A stretch of DNA of 14,696 nucleotides from Anaerolineaceae bacterium. GTDB lineage: Bacteria; Chloroflexota; Anaerolineae; Anaerolineales; Anaerolineaceae. Shown in pieces: positions 14,321-14,696 of this stretch. A program made the translations under genes and the position numbers. The notes under the pieces were generated by a model that was given only the letters and a program-made list of their open reading frames with translations, was not told the DNA's origin and did no database searches. Positions within the stretch are counted from its first letter, which is position 1. Every line of letters starts with the position of its first letter. The stretch covers positions 1 through 14,696 of the forward strand of contig DPKV01000019.1 of assembly GCA_003542325.1 (NCBI GenBank), written 5' to 3'.

Positions 14321-14335
14321 TATAAATAGGTAACG

Positions 14336-14696
14336 TTAATATGCCTCAGTCAGGATAGCTTCAAGAATCTCCTCATCCAACCTGACGGGATTCTTCTGCA
14401 TACTGGATGAAACTTTTGACTTCTCTATGATTTGAGGGAAATCCGACTTCTCAATCCCGATCACATGCAATCCGGGGATTTGAAGATCATGGGCGAGAGC
14501 CTCGATCCATTTCACGCCATCCTGTATATCCGCATCAGGATTTCCGGTCACCCATTGCGCAACGTCTCTGAAACGAGTGCTGACGTGGGCCATCTCCGGT
14601 AAATGCTGGACCACCTGTGCATTGTACTTCATCACATAGGGCAGCAGACAGGCGCAGATCACGCCATGCGGTGCATTGAACATCCCGCCGATCGGT
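14336..14696 (-). CDS. Iron-type (group III) alcohol dehydrogenase, C-terminal part (5' end outside window)
   Basis: About 120 C-terminal residues are visible and the gene continues past base 14696. The fold is marked by PIGGMFNAPHGVICACLLPYVMKYN, where the His of APHG is one of the metal ligands of the iron-containing alcohol dehydrogenase family, and by the closing helices (VRLDEEILEAILTEAY). The typical proteins oxidise or reduce alcohols and aldehydes with NAD(P)H in the cytoplasm; the substrate cannot be read from this part. The base at 14696 is T, so the residue before Pro ends in A in its codon and cannot be the His often found there (HPIGG). That suggests a subfamily where the metal His lies a few residues earlier. 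It stops at TAA 14338-14336, immediately followed by the methyltransferase-like remnant. Confidence 0.85.
   Translation of the reverse strand, partial: PIGGMFNAPHGVICACLLPYVMKYNAQVVQHLPEMAHVSTRFRDVAQWVTGNPDADIQDGVKWIEALAHDLQIPGLHVIGIEKSDFPQIIEKSKVSSSMQKNPVRLDEEILEAILTEAY

Noticed and set aside
14027..14329. Plus-strand open frame of 100 codons between zwf and the dehydrogenase
   Set aside because: The translation has no domain pattern, while the opposite strand gives a coherent protein tail. I chose the minus-strand remnant.
1..14696. Mobile elements, CRISPR arrays, direct-repeat arrays, tRNA or rRNA genes
   Set aside because: No transposase, integrase, evenly spaced repeats, cloverleaf or rRNA-like stretch was seen on reading both strands by eye.

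Overview
The window looks like ordinary chromosomal DNA from a bacterium of moderate GC content, most likely a member of the Chloroflexota (Anaerolineae-like). This placement is an inference. It rests on the gene types: a Cys-poor glutaredoxin/DUF2085 fusion, an SH3 protein with a Pro/Thr-rich stalk, a double zinc-ribbon protein, a Tat-exported L,D-transpeptidase and a polyprenol/phytol-kinase-like membrane protein. No phage, insertion sequence, CRISPR array, rRNA or tRNA was seen.

Layout: (1) 2-616, plus strand, is the 3' part of a coiled-coil/zinc-ribbon protein (DUF164/COG1579). (2) 8758 down to 629, minus strand, is a run of ten tightly spaced genes: smpB, a CTP-dependent prenol-kinase-like protein, an MIO-type aromatic amino acid lyase (hutH-like), a Tat-dependent L,D-transpeptidase, ccdA, a tlpA/resA-type thioredoxin, a glutaredoxin-like/DUF2085 membrane protein, pgeF, yggS and yggT. 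Gaps are 6-47 bp, with one 4-bp overlap, so one long transcript is likely. The last three genes follow the order of the ylmD-ylmE-(sepF)-ylmG cell-division cluster, but without sepF. (3) 8905-10533, plus strand, holds a patatin-like phospholipase and a carboxylesterase/phospholipase, divergent from smpB. (4) 11153-10530, minus, encodes a membrane-anchored SH3 protein that converges on the esterase, with the two stop codons interleaved. (5) 11340-11708, plus, looks like a 5'-truncated GalT/HIT-like remnant. (6) 11843-12442, plus, is a double zinc-ribbon protein followed by a clear bidirectional-type terminator. (7) 14008-12509, minus, is zwf (glucose-6-phosphate dehydrogenase). (8) About 14320-14111, minus, is an apparent C-terminal scrap of a methyltransferase-like protein lying directly after (9) 14696-14336, minus, the 3' part of an iron-type alcohol dehydrogenase that runs off the window.

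Functional threads: extracytoplasmic thiol chemistry (CcdA feeding electrons to the TlpA-type thioredoxin, coupled to the DUF2085 protein) sits beside cell-wall crosslinking (L,D-transpeptidase). Metabolite housekeeping (PgeF, YggS) sits beside a division-linked membrane protein (YggT). Two lipid/ester hydrolases form a likely pair. Nothing here amounts to a clearly new multi-gene system. The items most worth a second look are the Ser-Ser-Gly MIO triad of the orphan lyase, the cysteine-free glutaredoxin domain fused to DUF2085, the probable leaderless smpB transcript, the two 5'-truncated gene remnants, and two dyad symmetries in promoter regions.
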